This document shows, in pieces, positions 7,014 to 15,177 of a stretch of 64,000 bases of DNA (its first letter is position 1; each line of letters opens with the position of its first letter). Location: contig NZ_VRLV01000002.1 of NCBI RefSeq assembly GCF_009760925.1, positions 806,001 to 870,000 on the forward strand, given 5' to 3'. Both the position numbers and the translations under genes were made by a program. The notes beneath the pieces were generated by a model that saw nothing but the letters and a program-made list of their open reading frames with translations, ran no database searches and was not told the origin of the DNA. This DNA comes from Nonomuraea typhae (GTDB lineage Bacteria > Actinomycetota > Actinomycetes > Streptosporangiales > Streptosporangiaceae).

Positions 7014-9122
7014 TCAGACGCCGCCCACGAGGCAGGTGGCCGTCGCCGTCTTGGACGGGTCGCTCTCGGAGGTGGCGGTGAGCTTGACCCGCGCGATGCG
7101 GCTGCCGCCGTCCGCGCGCACCGCGTTGACCGAGACGGTCTCGTTCCGGCCGGCGTCCACCGCGGCCAGGGCGTTGGGCAGCTGGGTACGCCAGCCGCGG
7201 CCCTCGACCTGGGCGCTGAGCCGGTAGACGTCGCCGTTGAGGTAGGCGCTGACGTCCTCGGGGTGCCGGCCCGCGGCCGGGGCGCGCCTGCCGGTGTTGA
7301 GCAGCGGGAACTTGCAGGTGGAGATGCCCTTGCCGGCCGGGAGGCCGATGCTGGGCAGCACCTTCACGCCGCGCTTCTGCGGCCCGGCGCCGTCGAGGGA
7401 GCGGACGGCGACCGTGTAGGACAGGACGCCCTTGCGGTCCCGCTGGACGTCGGTGACGTAGAAGTGCAGGCGGTTGGCCTGGTCGACGAACTCGTACTCG
7501 CTGCCGGAGTCGGTGCCGGCGTGGAAGAGCGCGTCGGACAGCTGGCGGTAGTCGCCGACCGTGATCGGGACCTTGGTGCCGTCGGGCAGGACGTAGTCGG
7601 TCATGCCGATGTCCTGCGGGTTGGCGTCGATCACCCACTCGAACGGAGCCCGGTCCTCGTTCTTGGTCTTGGCCAGCAGGACGCCGGAGTCGGGGGTGAA
7701 GGAGTCGGTGCCCAGGCGGTCGACGACCTCCACGGTGTAGTTCTCGTAGCCGCCGCCGTCGCACAGCGGGTCGCGGGTGACGTCGCAGGCGGGCGCCTTG
7801 TCACCGGTGTCGAACTGCAGGTTGATCCCGGCCAGGCCGTTCGTGCCCGGCTGGACGGCCCGCGCGGTGATCCGCGCCGTGACCAGGCCGGAGTCGTCGA
7901 GGGCCTCGCGCGACAGGCGCAGGACGTTGGCCTCGTCGACCATCTCCAGCTTGATCTTGTTGCGGAGCATGTGTTGGGCGCCCATGGAGGCGCCGGAGGT
8001 GGGCGGGATCAGCCAGCGGCTGTGCGGTCCGCCGGGGCCGTTGAAGCTGCCGCGGCTGAGCATCTCCCAGATGCCGGTGTAGGCCCGTCTGGCCGGCACG
8101 CCGTACGGGTTGTTGTAGTTGTCGGCGATGCCCAGGATGTGGCTGAGCTCGTGGGCGTAGACGGCCATGCCGGAGCTTTCGGCCTGCACGGAGTCGACGC
8201 CGAAGCGGGCGTTGGGCCAGAAGTTGGAGCCGGCCTGCCAGGAGGTCCATTCGACGTAGCGGGTCCTGACCCAGTTGGGCAGGGCGGGGTCGGGCGGGCC
8301 CCACTCGTCCGGCACGTCCTCCTTCAGGGGGAACTTCATCATGCCGAACTCCTGCCAGGTGGACGACTCGTCCTGGCCGGCGCTCAGGTAGAAGATGAAG
8401 TCGAACTTGGCGGCCTCCTCGGGACCGATGTCGCCGATCCACAGGGCGTTGCCCTCGGTGCGCAGGTTCTTGTTGCACGAGTCGCCGGCGGGGCAGCCGG
8501 TGCCGGCCTGGAACTCCATGGCGTACTCGTGGTCCTTGCCGGTCATCGCGTAGGGGCCGAAGCCGGTGAGCTCGACGCCGTAGCGTCCGCCGGAGTCCTC
8601 CATCCAGTACTCGTGGATGGTGTGCCCCCTGTTGAGGGCGTTCGGGGTGTTGAGGAAGTCCTGGTAGAACTTGGCGACCTCGGTGCGCGGGATGTCGTGG
8701 GCCTCGGCGCTGGGGTTGCGGTAGATCGTCGAGCCCTTGGGCTGGGTGACGACGAACGGCTGGTTCGGGTAGTCCAGCAGGACCAGCGCGCCCTTGAAGG
8801 TGCGCTTGGAGCCCTTGACGTTCGGGTCGTTCCAGTTGGTGCCGGGAGGCTTCTTGTAGTCGGCCCACGTCATGTGGTCGGGGTTTTCCCAGTTCTGCGG
8901 GTCGATCGGGCGGAGCGGGCCGTCGGCTGGCCGCGATCGCAGCGCCTGCGCGTCCGCGGGCTCGTCGCGCTGCCACGGCTGGGTCTGCGGCCAGTGGTCC
9001 TGCCGCCAGGGGTGTTCTGGGTCAGCTGAGGGGTCTGCTGAAGCGGGGGTGGCTGTCCAGGCCAGCGGGATCAGCACGACCCCGGCTAACAGGCCCTTAA
9101 GCAGCTTCTTCGGGATTCTCAC
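7014..9122 (-). CDS. Secreted M6-family zinc metalloprotease (immune-inhibitor-A-like)
   Basis: About 702 residues. A Sec signal peptide (RIPKKLLKG followed by a hydrophobic core ending near ATPASA) leads into an M6 peptidase domain. Zinc-binding HELSH lies near residues 324-328 and is followed by GIADNYNNP, giving the HExxHxxGxxD arrangement. The C-terminal third is beta-rich and probably binds substrate or the cell surface. M6 enzymes degrade extracellular proteins. I place the start at GTG 9122, which puts the signal peptide at the N-terminus and sits 9 bases from a TATAGC -10 box. GTG at 9158 would add 12 residues. The gene is divergent from the PucR regulator. Confidence 0.88.
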   Translation of the reverse strand: MRIPKKLLKGLLAGVVLIPLAWTATPASADPSADPEHPWRQDHWPQTQPWQRDEPADAQALRSRPADGPLRPIDPQNWENPDHMTWADYKKPPGTNWNDPNVKGSKRTFKGALVLLDYPNQPFVVTQPKGSTIYRNPSAEAHDIPRTEVAKFYQDFLNTPNALNRGHTIHEYWMEDSGGRYGVELTGFGPYAMTGKDHEYAMEFQAGTGCPAGDSCNKNLRTEGNALWIGDIGPEEAAKFDFIFYLSAGQDESSTWQEFGMMKFPLKEDVPDEWGPPDPALPNWVRTRYVEWTSWQAGSNFWPNARFGVDSVQAESSGMAVYAHELSHILGIADNYNNPYGVPARRAYTGIWEMLSRGSFNGPGGPHSRWLIPPTSGASMGAQHMLRNKIKLEMVDEANVLRLSREALDDSGLVTARITARAVQPGTNGLAGINLQFDTGDKAPACDVTRDPLCDGGGYENYTVEVVDRLGTDSFTPDSGVLLAKTKNEDRAPFEWVIDANPQDIGMTDYVLPDGTKVPITVGDYRQLSDALFHAGTDSGSEYEFVDQANRLHFYVTDVQRDRKGVLSYTVAVRSLDGAGPQKRGVKVLPSIGLPAGKGISTCKFPLLNTGRRAPAAGRHPEDVSAYLNGDVYRLSAQVEGRGWRTQLPNALAAVDAGRNETVSVNAVRADGGSRIARVKLTATSESDPSKTATATCLVGGV

Positions 9123-9131
9123 GTTTTGGAC

Positions 9132-9137
9132 GCTATA
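9132..9137 (-). promoter_or_regulatory. Candidate -10 box for a leaderless M6 protease transcript
   Basis: TATAGC on the minus strand lies 9 bases upstream of the GTG at 9122. The -35 region is weak. The spacing would start transcription at or next to the start codon. Inferred from sequence only. Confidence 0.35.
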
Positions 9138-9191
9138 GACCTTATTGACGGAGATCACCGATCAGTTGTAGGGAAGAGCCCTAGCATTTCA

Positions 9192-9207
9192 TCCGACAAA
9201 TGTCGGA
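9192..9207. promoter_or_regulatory. Palindromic operator upstream of pucR-type gene
   Basis: Perfect arms TCCGACA (9192-9198) and TGTCGGA (9201-9207) are separated by AA. The site lies 15 bases before the PucR start and between it and the divergent protease. It is well placed for autoregulation and joint control. Confidence 0.6.
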
Positions 9208-9222
9208 AAGTCCAGGTGGCTG

Positions 9223-10365
9223 GTGGCTGATCTTCAACGCATCGTGGACGACCTCGCCGCCCGCCTCGACCGGCCCCTCCTTCTGGAGGACCGGCTGCAG
9301 CGGGTGGTCGCCTACACCGAGCAGAGCGGCGCGATGGACGACATCCGCCGCGACTCCATCCTGCGCCGCCACACCACCCCCGAGGTGCGCTCCTGGTTAC
9401 GCGCCGCCGGCATCCTCGACGCCGCCGGCCCGCTGCGCACCCCGGGCGCGCCCTGCCTCGGCCTGCTCCCCCGCGTCTGCGTCCCGGTACGGCACGGCAG
9501 CGCCCTGCTGGGTTTCGTCTGGTTCATCGACGCCGAGCCGGAGATGACCGAGGAGGAGGTCGCCCTGGCCGCGGCCGCGGTCCCGATGCTGGCCCTGGCG
9601 CTCTACCACGAGAGCCTGGCCAGCGAGCTCGCCTCCCACCGGGAGCTGGAGGCCGTCACCGGGGTGCTGCTCGGCCAGCGTGACGCCGCCCGGCAGCTCA
9701 TCGAGGCCGGCGCCTTCCCCCAGGGCCAGCCGGTCACCGTGCTCGTGGCCAGGCCGGCCGCCGCCGAACCCGGCGAGCAACTGCGGATGGCGCTGGAGCA
9801 GGGGCTGCTGGCGTTGCGCCGCCGGTTGTCCGTGCACCATCCGCTGCATCTGGTCCGGTACGACCACGGCGTGCTGCTCGTCGCCGGCCCCGCGATCCCG
9901 GCCGAGGAGGTGCACGCGGCGCTGGCCGTACCCGTGGTGGTGGGGATCGGGCGGACCCGGCCCGAGCTGGCCGAGGCGGCGGGGTCCTACACCGAGGCGC
10001 TGCACGCGGCCGAGGCGGCGGCCCGGGTGCCCGGTCTCGGGCCGTCGGCCGAGTGGGCGCGGCTGGGGGTCTACCGGCTGCTGACCCGGCTGCCCGACCA
10101 CGAGTTGCATCCCGGGCTCGAGCACCTCCTGGCCGATCCGCAACACCTGCCCCTGCTGGAGACGCTGGAGACGTATCTCGATCTCGCCGGGAGCGCGGTG
10201 GCCACCGCCAAGGCGCTGCGCCTGCACCGGACCTCGCTGTACTACCGGTTACAGCGGGTGGAGGAGCTGGCCCAGACCGATCTCAAGGATGGCGGGGAGC
10301 GCCTGGCACTCCATCTTGGCCTGAAATTGGCTCGGCTTTCTGGCAGATATCGCCCCCGTGTCTGA
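9223..10365 (+). CDS. PucR/CdaR family transcriptional regulator
   Basis: A 380-residue regulator. An N-terminal sensory region of about 150 residues (GAF-like, with LLGFVWFIDAEPEMTEEE) precedes a central GGDEF-like domain and a C-terminal PucR-type helix-turn-helix. The HTH hallmark AKALRLHRTSLYYRLQRVEE lies near residue 330. Family members sense metabolites such as purines, proline or sugar acids. The GTG start has only a weak ribosome site. A perfect palindrome just upstream is the likely operator. The next gene may be co-transcribed, and the divergent protease may be a target. Confidence 0.85.
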   Translation: MADLQRIVDDLAARLDRPLLLEDRLQRVVAYTEQSGAMDDIRRDSILRRHTTPEVRSWLRAAGILDAAGPLRTPGAPCLGLLPRVCVPVRHGSALLGFVWFIDAEPEMTEEEVALAAAAVPMLALALYHESLASELASHRELEAVTGVLLGQRDAARQLIEAGAFPQGQPVTVLVARPAAAEPGEQLRMALEQGLLALRRRLSVHHPLHLVRYDHGVLLVAGPAIPAEEVHAALAVPVVVGIGRTRPELAEAAGSYTEALHAAEAAARVPGLGPSAEWARLGVYRLLTRLPDHELHPGLEHLLADPQHLPLLETLETYLDLAGSAVATAKALRLHRTSLYYRLQRVEELAQTDLKDGGERLALHLGLKLARLSGRYRPRV

Positions 10366-10426
10366 TTGCATGGGCTACGTGGGCTGCCGTTTAATGCCAA
10401 AAGGGAAGATTTCGACGGGAGAGTTG

Positions 10427-11479
10427 ATGCCACCTGCAGCGCGAGCCGGACGAGTCCTTCGAAGCCGCACGCCTGCGCCACCGGTGATAGTGCATTCCGC
10501 ACCGATAGTTTTGCCGATATGTGAAGAACCGATCCGCGAGGGGGCCGTCGCCGTCCGTGGCGATCGGGTGCTCCGGGCCGGCTCGCGCGCCACCGTCCTG
10601 TCGGCCTTCCCGCACGCCGCCGAGACCCGCTGGCCTGGGATGATCACCCCCGGCCTGGTCGACGCCTGCTTCCCCGCCTCCCCTCCCGCGCCCGGCGTCA
10701 CCGCCGCCGCCACCGTCGTGGCCGAGCCCGGCTGTTCCGTGGCGCTGGGCGGTGTCACCTATATCGCGGTCCGATCGGAATCAGAGGAGGAATGGGAGGA
10801 TATTGGAAGAGATGCTCTGATTACTGCGATTCGCGAGGTTGATGTCCCTGGCGCGGTGGGGATCGCGGCGCACACCGGTGATCTCGTCGTCCTCGAAGAT
10901 CTCGCCGTCCTGGCCCGGACCTTCGGGCTGCGCATTCTCGTCGACCTCGAGCGCCATTCCGTCACCACCCTCGACGAGGCCGGGGCACTCGGCCCGCACT
11001 GTCACGTCGCCTGCGCCTGCGGCCTCACTCCCGGCGAGCGCAAGCTGCTGCGCCTGCGCAAGAGCGTCGTCGCCATCTGCCCGGCGCTGCGGCCCGAGGA
11101 CGCCCTGGCCCTCCTGGACGAGGGCAACCCGATCGCACTCGGCAGCCGTGGCGGCGGGAGCCTGCTGGGCCAGGCCGCGAAGCTGCGCGAGCACGCGCGC
11201 GGCCGCGGGGCGCGGGCCACGGGCCTGGATCGCCGCCTCGTCGACGCGGCCACGCTGGGCGGGGCCCGGGCGCTGGGCATGGACACCGGAGCGGGACGGC
11301 TCGGCGCCCTCGCCCCCGGGGCGCGGGCCGACCTCGCCGTCTTCGACGCCCGCGGGCGTTACCCCTACGCCGCGCTGCTGGCCGGGCCGCCGTGCCTGGG
11401 CACGGTCGCCGGCGGCGCCCCGCCCGTTCCGCCCGTCAGCGCGTCAGGGCTCGTCGACCAGAGCGAGCAGCTCGCGTAG
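10427..11479 (+). CDS. Amidohydrolase-superfamily protein lacking the HxH metal motif
   Basis: About 350 residues. The C-terminal part is typical of cytosine-deaminase or aminodeoxyfutalosine-deaminase-like amidohydrolases: AATLGGARALGMD, GRLGALAPGARADLAVFDA. The N-terminal beta-sandwich (EGAVAVRGDRVLRAG) leads into TPGLVDACF, where active members have ITPGLVNAHTH. The first metal-binding His-x-His is therefore missing, and no replacement is obvious. It is probably not a normal hydrolase and may be regulatory, decayed, or retain a binding role. ATG at 10427 follows GGGAGAG; a GTG at 10358 overlapping pucR is an alternative. Its 3' end overlaps the marR gene by 36 bases. Confidence 0.7.
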   Translation: MPPAARAGRVLRSRTPAPPVIVHSAPIVLPICEEPIREGAVAVRGDRVLRAGSRATVLSAFPHAAETRWPGMITPGLVDACFPASPPAPGVTAAATVVAEPGCSVALGGVTYIAVRSESEEEWEDIGRDALITAIREVDVPGAVGIAAHTGDLVVLEDLAVLARTFGLRILVDLERHSVTTLDEAGALGPHCHVACACGLTPGERKLLRLRKSVVAICPALRPEDALALLDEGNPIALGSRGGGSLLGQAAKLREHARGRGARATGLDRRLVDAATLGGARALGMDTGAGRLGALAPGARADLAVFDARGRYPYAALLAGPPCLGTVAGGAPPVPPVSASGLVDQSEQLA

Positions 11480-11860
11480 CGCCTCCCGCCGCTCCGGCGG
11501 CAGGGGGGCGAACAACTCCGCGGCCACCTCGGCCCGCACCTTCTTCACCTGCCCGAAGGCGGCGTGGCCCGCGTCGGTCAGCACGAGCAGCGTCGAACGC
11601 CGGTTGGCCGGATCCACCTCCCGCCTGACCAGCCCCGATTCCTCCAGCGCGTCCACCACCGGCGTCACCGAGCGCGGCGCGATGCGCAGGGCCTCGGCCA
11701 GGCGCACCATGCGCAGCGGCTCGCCCGCCTCCATGAGCACCTTCAGCGCCCTGGCCTGGCCCGGGCTCAGCCCGAGCGGCTCCAGGCGGGCCCGGTAGCC
11801 GCGCCGGAAGCGGTGGCTGATCCGGTGCACGAGTTCCAGCAGTTCGGCGGCGTCCTCCAC
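11444..11860 (-). CDS. MarR family transcriptional regulator
   Basis: A 138-residue winged-helix repressor. The family pattern is clear: SPGQARALKVLMEAGEP, the recognition region LAEALRIAPRSVTPVVDALE, and the wing with EVDPANRRSTLLVLTDAG. MarR proteins usually bind palindromes in their own promoter and release on binding lipophilic compounds. It is divergent from the ABC exporter gene, and two palindromes lie in the 78-base gap. The likely role is control of that exporter. The C-terminal end overlaps the convergent amidohydrolase-like gene. Confidence 0.9.
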   Translation of the reverse strand: MEDAAELLELVHRISHRFRRGYRARLEPLGLSPGQARALKVLMEAGEPLRMVRLAEALRIAPRSVTPVVDALEESGLVRREVDPANRRSTLLVLTDAGHAAFGQVKKVRAEVAAELFAPLPPERREALRELLALVDEP

Positions 11861-11890
11861 GGGCCTGAGCTTATCTCACTGTTGATGGAA

Positions 11891-11909
11891 ATAATTATGA
11901 GGTAACCTC
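11891..11909. promoter_or_regulatory. Tandem palindromes between marR-type gene and ABC exporter
   Basis: ATAATTAT (11891-11898) is a perfect 8-base palindrome. It abuts GAGGTAACCTC (11899-11909), a perfect palindrome about a central base. Their position between the divergent regulator and exporter suggests MarR-type operators. Confidence 0.5.
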
Positions 11910-11938
11910 CGTTTGAGCGAACATCTGAAAGGAGCCTC

Positions 11939-13672
11939 GTGACAGAGGAACCCCGAGCGCCCATGCGGCGCATCATCCGGCTCTTCCGCCCCTACCACGG
12001 CCGCCTGGGCGTGGTCCTCGGCCTCATCGCCCTGTCCTCGCTGGTCGGCCTGGCCTCGCCGTTCCTCCTGCGCGAGGTCCTGGACGCGGCCATCCCCCAG
12101 CGCGACCTCTCCCTGCTGTCCCTGCTCGTCCTCGGCATGCTGGCCGTCGCCGTGGCCACGAGCGTCTTCGACGTCCTGCAGACGCTGATCTCCACGACCG
12201 TCGGCCAGCGCGTCATGCACGACCTGCGCACCCGGGTCTACGCCCACCTGCAGCGCATGTCCCTGGCCTTCTTCACCCGCACGCGCACCGGCGAGGTGCA
12301 GTCACGCCTGGCCAACGACATCGGCGGCATGCAGTCGGTGGTGACCAGCACCGCGACCTCGATCGTCTCCAACCTCACCACCGTGGTGGCCAGCGTCGTC
12401 GCGATGCTCGTCCTGGACTGGCGGCTGACCCTCGCCTCCCTGACGCTGCTGCCCGTCTTCGTGTGGATCAGCCGGAAGGTCGGCGACGAGCGCAAGCGCA
12501 TCACCGCCCAGCGGCAGCGCAAGCTGGCCGTCATGTCGTCGATGGTGCAGGAGTCGCTGTCGGTCAGCGGCATCCTGCTCGGCCGCACGATGGGCCAGTC
12601 CCCCGAGCTCACCCGCCGCTTCACCGAAGCCTCCGGCGAACTGGCCGACCTCGGCGTGCAGTCGAGCATGGCCGGACGCTGGCGCCAGTCCACGATCCAG
12701 ATCGTCATGGCCGCGATGCCGGCGCTGATCTACTGGGTCTCCGGGATGACCTCCGTGGTCTCCATCGGCACCGTCGTGGCCTTCACCACCCTGCAGGCCG
12801 GCCTGTTCCGGCCGACCGTCTCGCTGCTGCGCACGGGCGTGGAGGTGCAGAGCTCGCTGGCGCTGTTCGGGCGCATCTTCGAGTACCTCGACCTGCCCGT
12901 GGACATCACCCCCGGCCCCCGCGCGCTGGAGCGCCCCCGCGGCGACGTGCGCTTCGAGAACGTCACCTTCTCGTACGGCGAGGCGCCCACCTTGACCGGG
13001 GTCGATCTGACCGTCCCCGCGGGCACCAGCCTGGCCGTGGTGGGCGAGACCGGATCGGGCAAGACGACGCTCAGTTACCTGCTCCCCCGCCTGTACGACG
13101 TGGACGGCGGCCGGGTCACCATCGACGGCGTGGACGTGCGCGAGCTCACCTTCGAGGCGCTGGCCGAGACCGTAGGCGTGGTCTCCCAGGAGACCTACCT
13201 CTTCCACACCTCGATCGCGGAGAACCTGCGGTTCGCCAAGCCGGACGCCACCGAGGAGGAACTCGTGGCGGCCGCCCGCGCGGCGCGGATCCACGACCAC
13301 ATCGCCGCCCTGCCCGACGGCTACGACACCGTGGTGGGCGAGCGCGGGTACCGTTTCTCCGGCGGCGAGAAGCAGCGCCTGGCCATCGCCCGCACCCTGC
13401 TGCGCAACCCGCCGGTCCTCATCCTGGACGAGGCCACCAGCGCGCTGGACACCCAGACCGAGCACGCCGTCCAGGAGGCATTGGACGACCTGGCGGCCGG
13501 CCGTACCACGATCACCATCGCGCACCGCCTCTCGACGGTCCGCGACGCCGGCCAGATCGCCGTGCTCGACGGCGGCCGGGTGGTGGAGCTGGGCACGCAC
13601 GAGGACCTTCTGGCGCTGGGCGGCGCGTACGCGGCGCTGGTGTCGCGCGACAGCGACGTCGTTCTGGCCTGA
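11939..13672 (+). CDS. ABC exporter, fused permease-ATPase (ABCB-type)
   Basis: A 577-residue half-transporter expected to act as a dimer in the cytoplasmic membrane. The N-terminal six-helix ABC_membrane domain (about residues 20-300) is followed by the nucleotide-binding domain. The latter has Walker A GETGSGKTT near 366, signature FSGGEKQR near 473, and Walker B with D-loop LILDEATSALD. Family members export drugs, lipids or peptides; the substrate is unknown. The GTG start follows GAAAGGAGCC. Divergence from a MarR regulator favours inducible efflux. Confidence 0.9.
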   Translation: MTEEPRAPMRRIIRLFRPYHGRLGVVLGLIALSSLVGLASPFLLREVLDAAIPQRDLSLLSLLVLGMLAVAVATSVFDVLQTLISTTVGQRVMHDLRTRVYAHLQRMSLAFFTRTRTGEVQSRLANDIGGMQSVVTSTATSIVSNLTTVVASVVAMLVLDWRLTLASLTLLPVFVWISRKVGDERKRITAQRQRKLAVMSSMVQESLSVSGILLGRTMGQSPELTRRFTEASGELADLGVQSSMAGRWRQSTIQIVMAAMPALIYWVSGMTSVVSIGTVVAFTTLQAGLFRPTVSLLRTGVEVQSSLALFGRIFEYLDLPVDITPGPRALERPRGDVRFENVTFSYGEAPTLTGVDLTVPAGTSLAVVGETGSGKTTLSYLLPRLYDVDGGRVTIDGVDVRELTFEALAETVGVVSQETYLFHTSIAENLRFAKPDATEEELVAAARAARIHDHIAALPDGYDTVVGERGYRFSGGEKQRLAIARTLLRNPPVLILDEATSALDTQTEHAVQEALDDLAAGRTTITIAHRLSTVRDAGQIAVLDGGRVVELGTHEDLLALGGAYAALVSRDSDVVLA

Positions 13673-13730
13673 AAAGTACTGAGATAAGATCGTCTTCCGG
13701 ACATTTCAGCGCCCGTGCATCGGGGGTGCT

Positions 13731-15152
13731 TTGAGACGCAAAATCAGCGCGGTGTTGGTGCTGGCTGCGGTCTGGGGCTACCTCTACCTGATCAGCCGTC
13801 CCGTCGGATATGCCGGGCAGGTCCTTGAGTGGGTGCACTGCCTGGGCGGCCCGCAGTGCGCGACCGTGAAGGTGCCGCTGGACCACGACGCGCCCGGCAG
13901 CCCCACCCTCGAGATCGCGCTGGCCCGCCTGTCCGCCACCGATCCGGCCCGCCGGATCGGCACGCTGGTGGTCAACTACGGCGGTCCCGGCATCTCGAGC
14001 GTCGCCGCCCTGGCCGAGGGGCCCGGGCTCTTCACCGAGTTGCGCGAGCGCTACGACATCGTCGCCTTCGACCCTCGGGGCGCCGGGTCCAGCACGGCTC
14101 TGGTCTGCCGTGAGCCCGGCGAGACGGCTCCCGTGTTCGCCGCCGACCAGACGCCCGAGACCCCGCAGGAACAGGCCCGGTTCGTCGCCGCGCAGCGCGA
14201 GCAGTTCACCCAGTGCGAGCGGCGCTTCGGCTGGCTGATGCCCCACCTGACCACCCGGGCCGCCGCCAACGACCTCGACATCATCCGATCCGCCCTCGGC
14301 GAGGAGCGCCTGACCTACCTCGGCTGGTCCTACGGCGGGCAACTGGGCGCCGACTACAGCCGGGTCCACCCCGGCCGGGTCGGGCGCATGGTGCTCGACT
14401 CCCCCGCCGCCGGCGCCATCGGCGCCTACCACCTCGACTCGCTCCTCAGCGGCATCCAGGCGATGCAGGACGCCTTCGACGCCTTCACCCGGGACTGCGT
14501 GCAGCGCCGCCGCGGCTGCCCGCTCGGCAAGGTCTTCCTGGACCCGGCCGTCGAACTGGACAACATCATCGACGACCTCGACTTCCGGCCGCTGCGGGTG
14601 AAGGGCGGGCAGCTCGACGACAGCCGGGCCATCATCGGGATCGTCGGCCACCTCTACGACACCGGCTCCTGGCCGGACCTGCGCGAGGCGGTGCGGGCGC
14701 TGATGCGCGGCGACGGCCAGCCGCTCTACGACGCGGCGGTGGCCATGCAGGCGCCCGGCGAGATCGACGCCCGTCTGGCCGTCAACTGCGCCGACACCCC
14801 GGCCCGGATCGACCCGCAGCGCATCGTGAAGGACGGCGCCGCGATCCACGATGCCTCGGACCTGTTCGGCAGCTGGATCGCCTGGGACTCGGCCGGCTGT
14901 CAAGGCTGGCCCGCCAACCCGGGCCCCGATCCCTGGGTGCCGCCGGCCACCCCGCCGATCCTGCTCGTCGGCACCACGGAGGACCCCATCACCTCGTACG
15001 GCGACGCCCAGTTCCTCAACGAGAACCTGGCCAACGCCACCCTCCTGAAGGTGGAGGGCAAGGACCACACGGCCTACGGCAACAACGACTGCGCGAAACG
15101 GGCGATCGACAGCTACCTGTTCGACGGGACCATGCCGGCCCGGCCCTGCTGA
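13731..15152 (+). CDS. Secreted or anchored alpha/beta-hydrolase peptidase (TAP-like)
   Basis: A 473-residue protein with an N-terminal hydrophobic signal or anchor (ISAVLVLAAVWGYLYLI), an alpha/beta-hydrolase fold and a TAP-like C-terminal domain. It resembles Streptomyces tripeptidyl aminopeptidases SlpD/SlpE. The visible catalytic set is GWSYGG (Ser near 199), Asp in VGTTEDPITSYG, and His in GKDHTAYG. The oxyanion region NYGGPG is present. It probably removes N-terminal peptides outside the cell. TTG is the chosen start, behind GGGGGTGC. The gamma-glutamyltransferase-like gene follows after 25 bases, suggesting an operon for peptide use. Confidence 0.85.
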   Translation: MRRKISAVLVLAAVWGYLYLISRPVGYAGQVLEWVHCLGGPQCATVKVPLDHDAPGSPTLEIALARLSATDPARRIGTLVVNYGGPGISSVAALAEGPGLFTELRERYDIVAFDPRGAGSSTALVCREPGETAPVFAADQTPETPQEQARFVAAQREQFTQCERRFGWLMPHLTTRAAANDLDIIRSALGEERLTYLGWSYGGQLGADYSRVHPGRVGRMVLDSPAAGAIGAYHLDSLLSGIQAMQDAFDAFTRDCVQRRRGCPLGKVFLDPAVELDNIIDDLDFRPLRVKGGQLDDSRAIIGIVGHLYDTGSWPDLREAVRALMRGDGQPLYDAAVAMQAPGEIDARLAVNCADTPARIDPQRIVKDGAAIHDASDLFGSWIAWDSAGCQGWPANPGPDPWVPPATPPILLVGTTEDPITSYGDAQFLNENLANATLLKVEGKDHTAYGNNDCAKRAIDSYLFDGTMPARPC

Positions 15153-15177
15153 CCTCGACCGGGCGTACCCTCTATGG

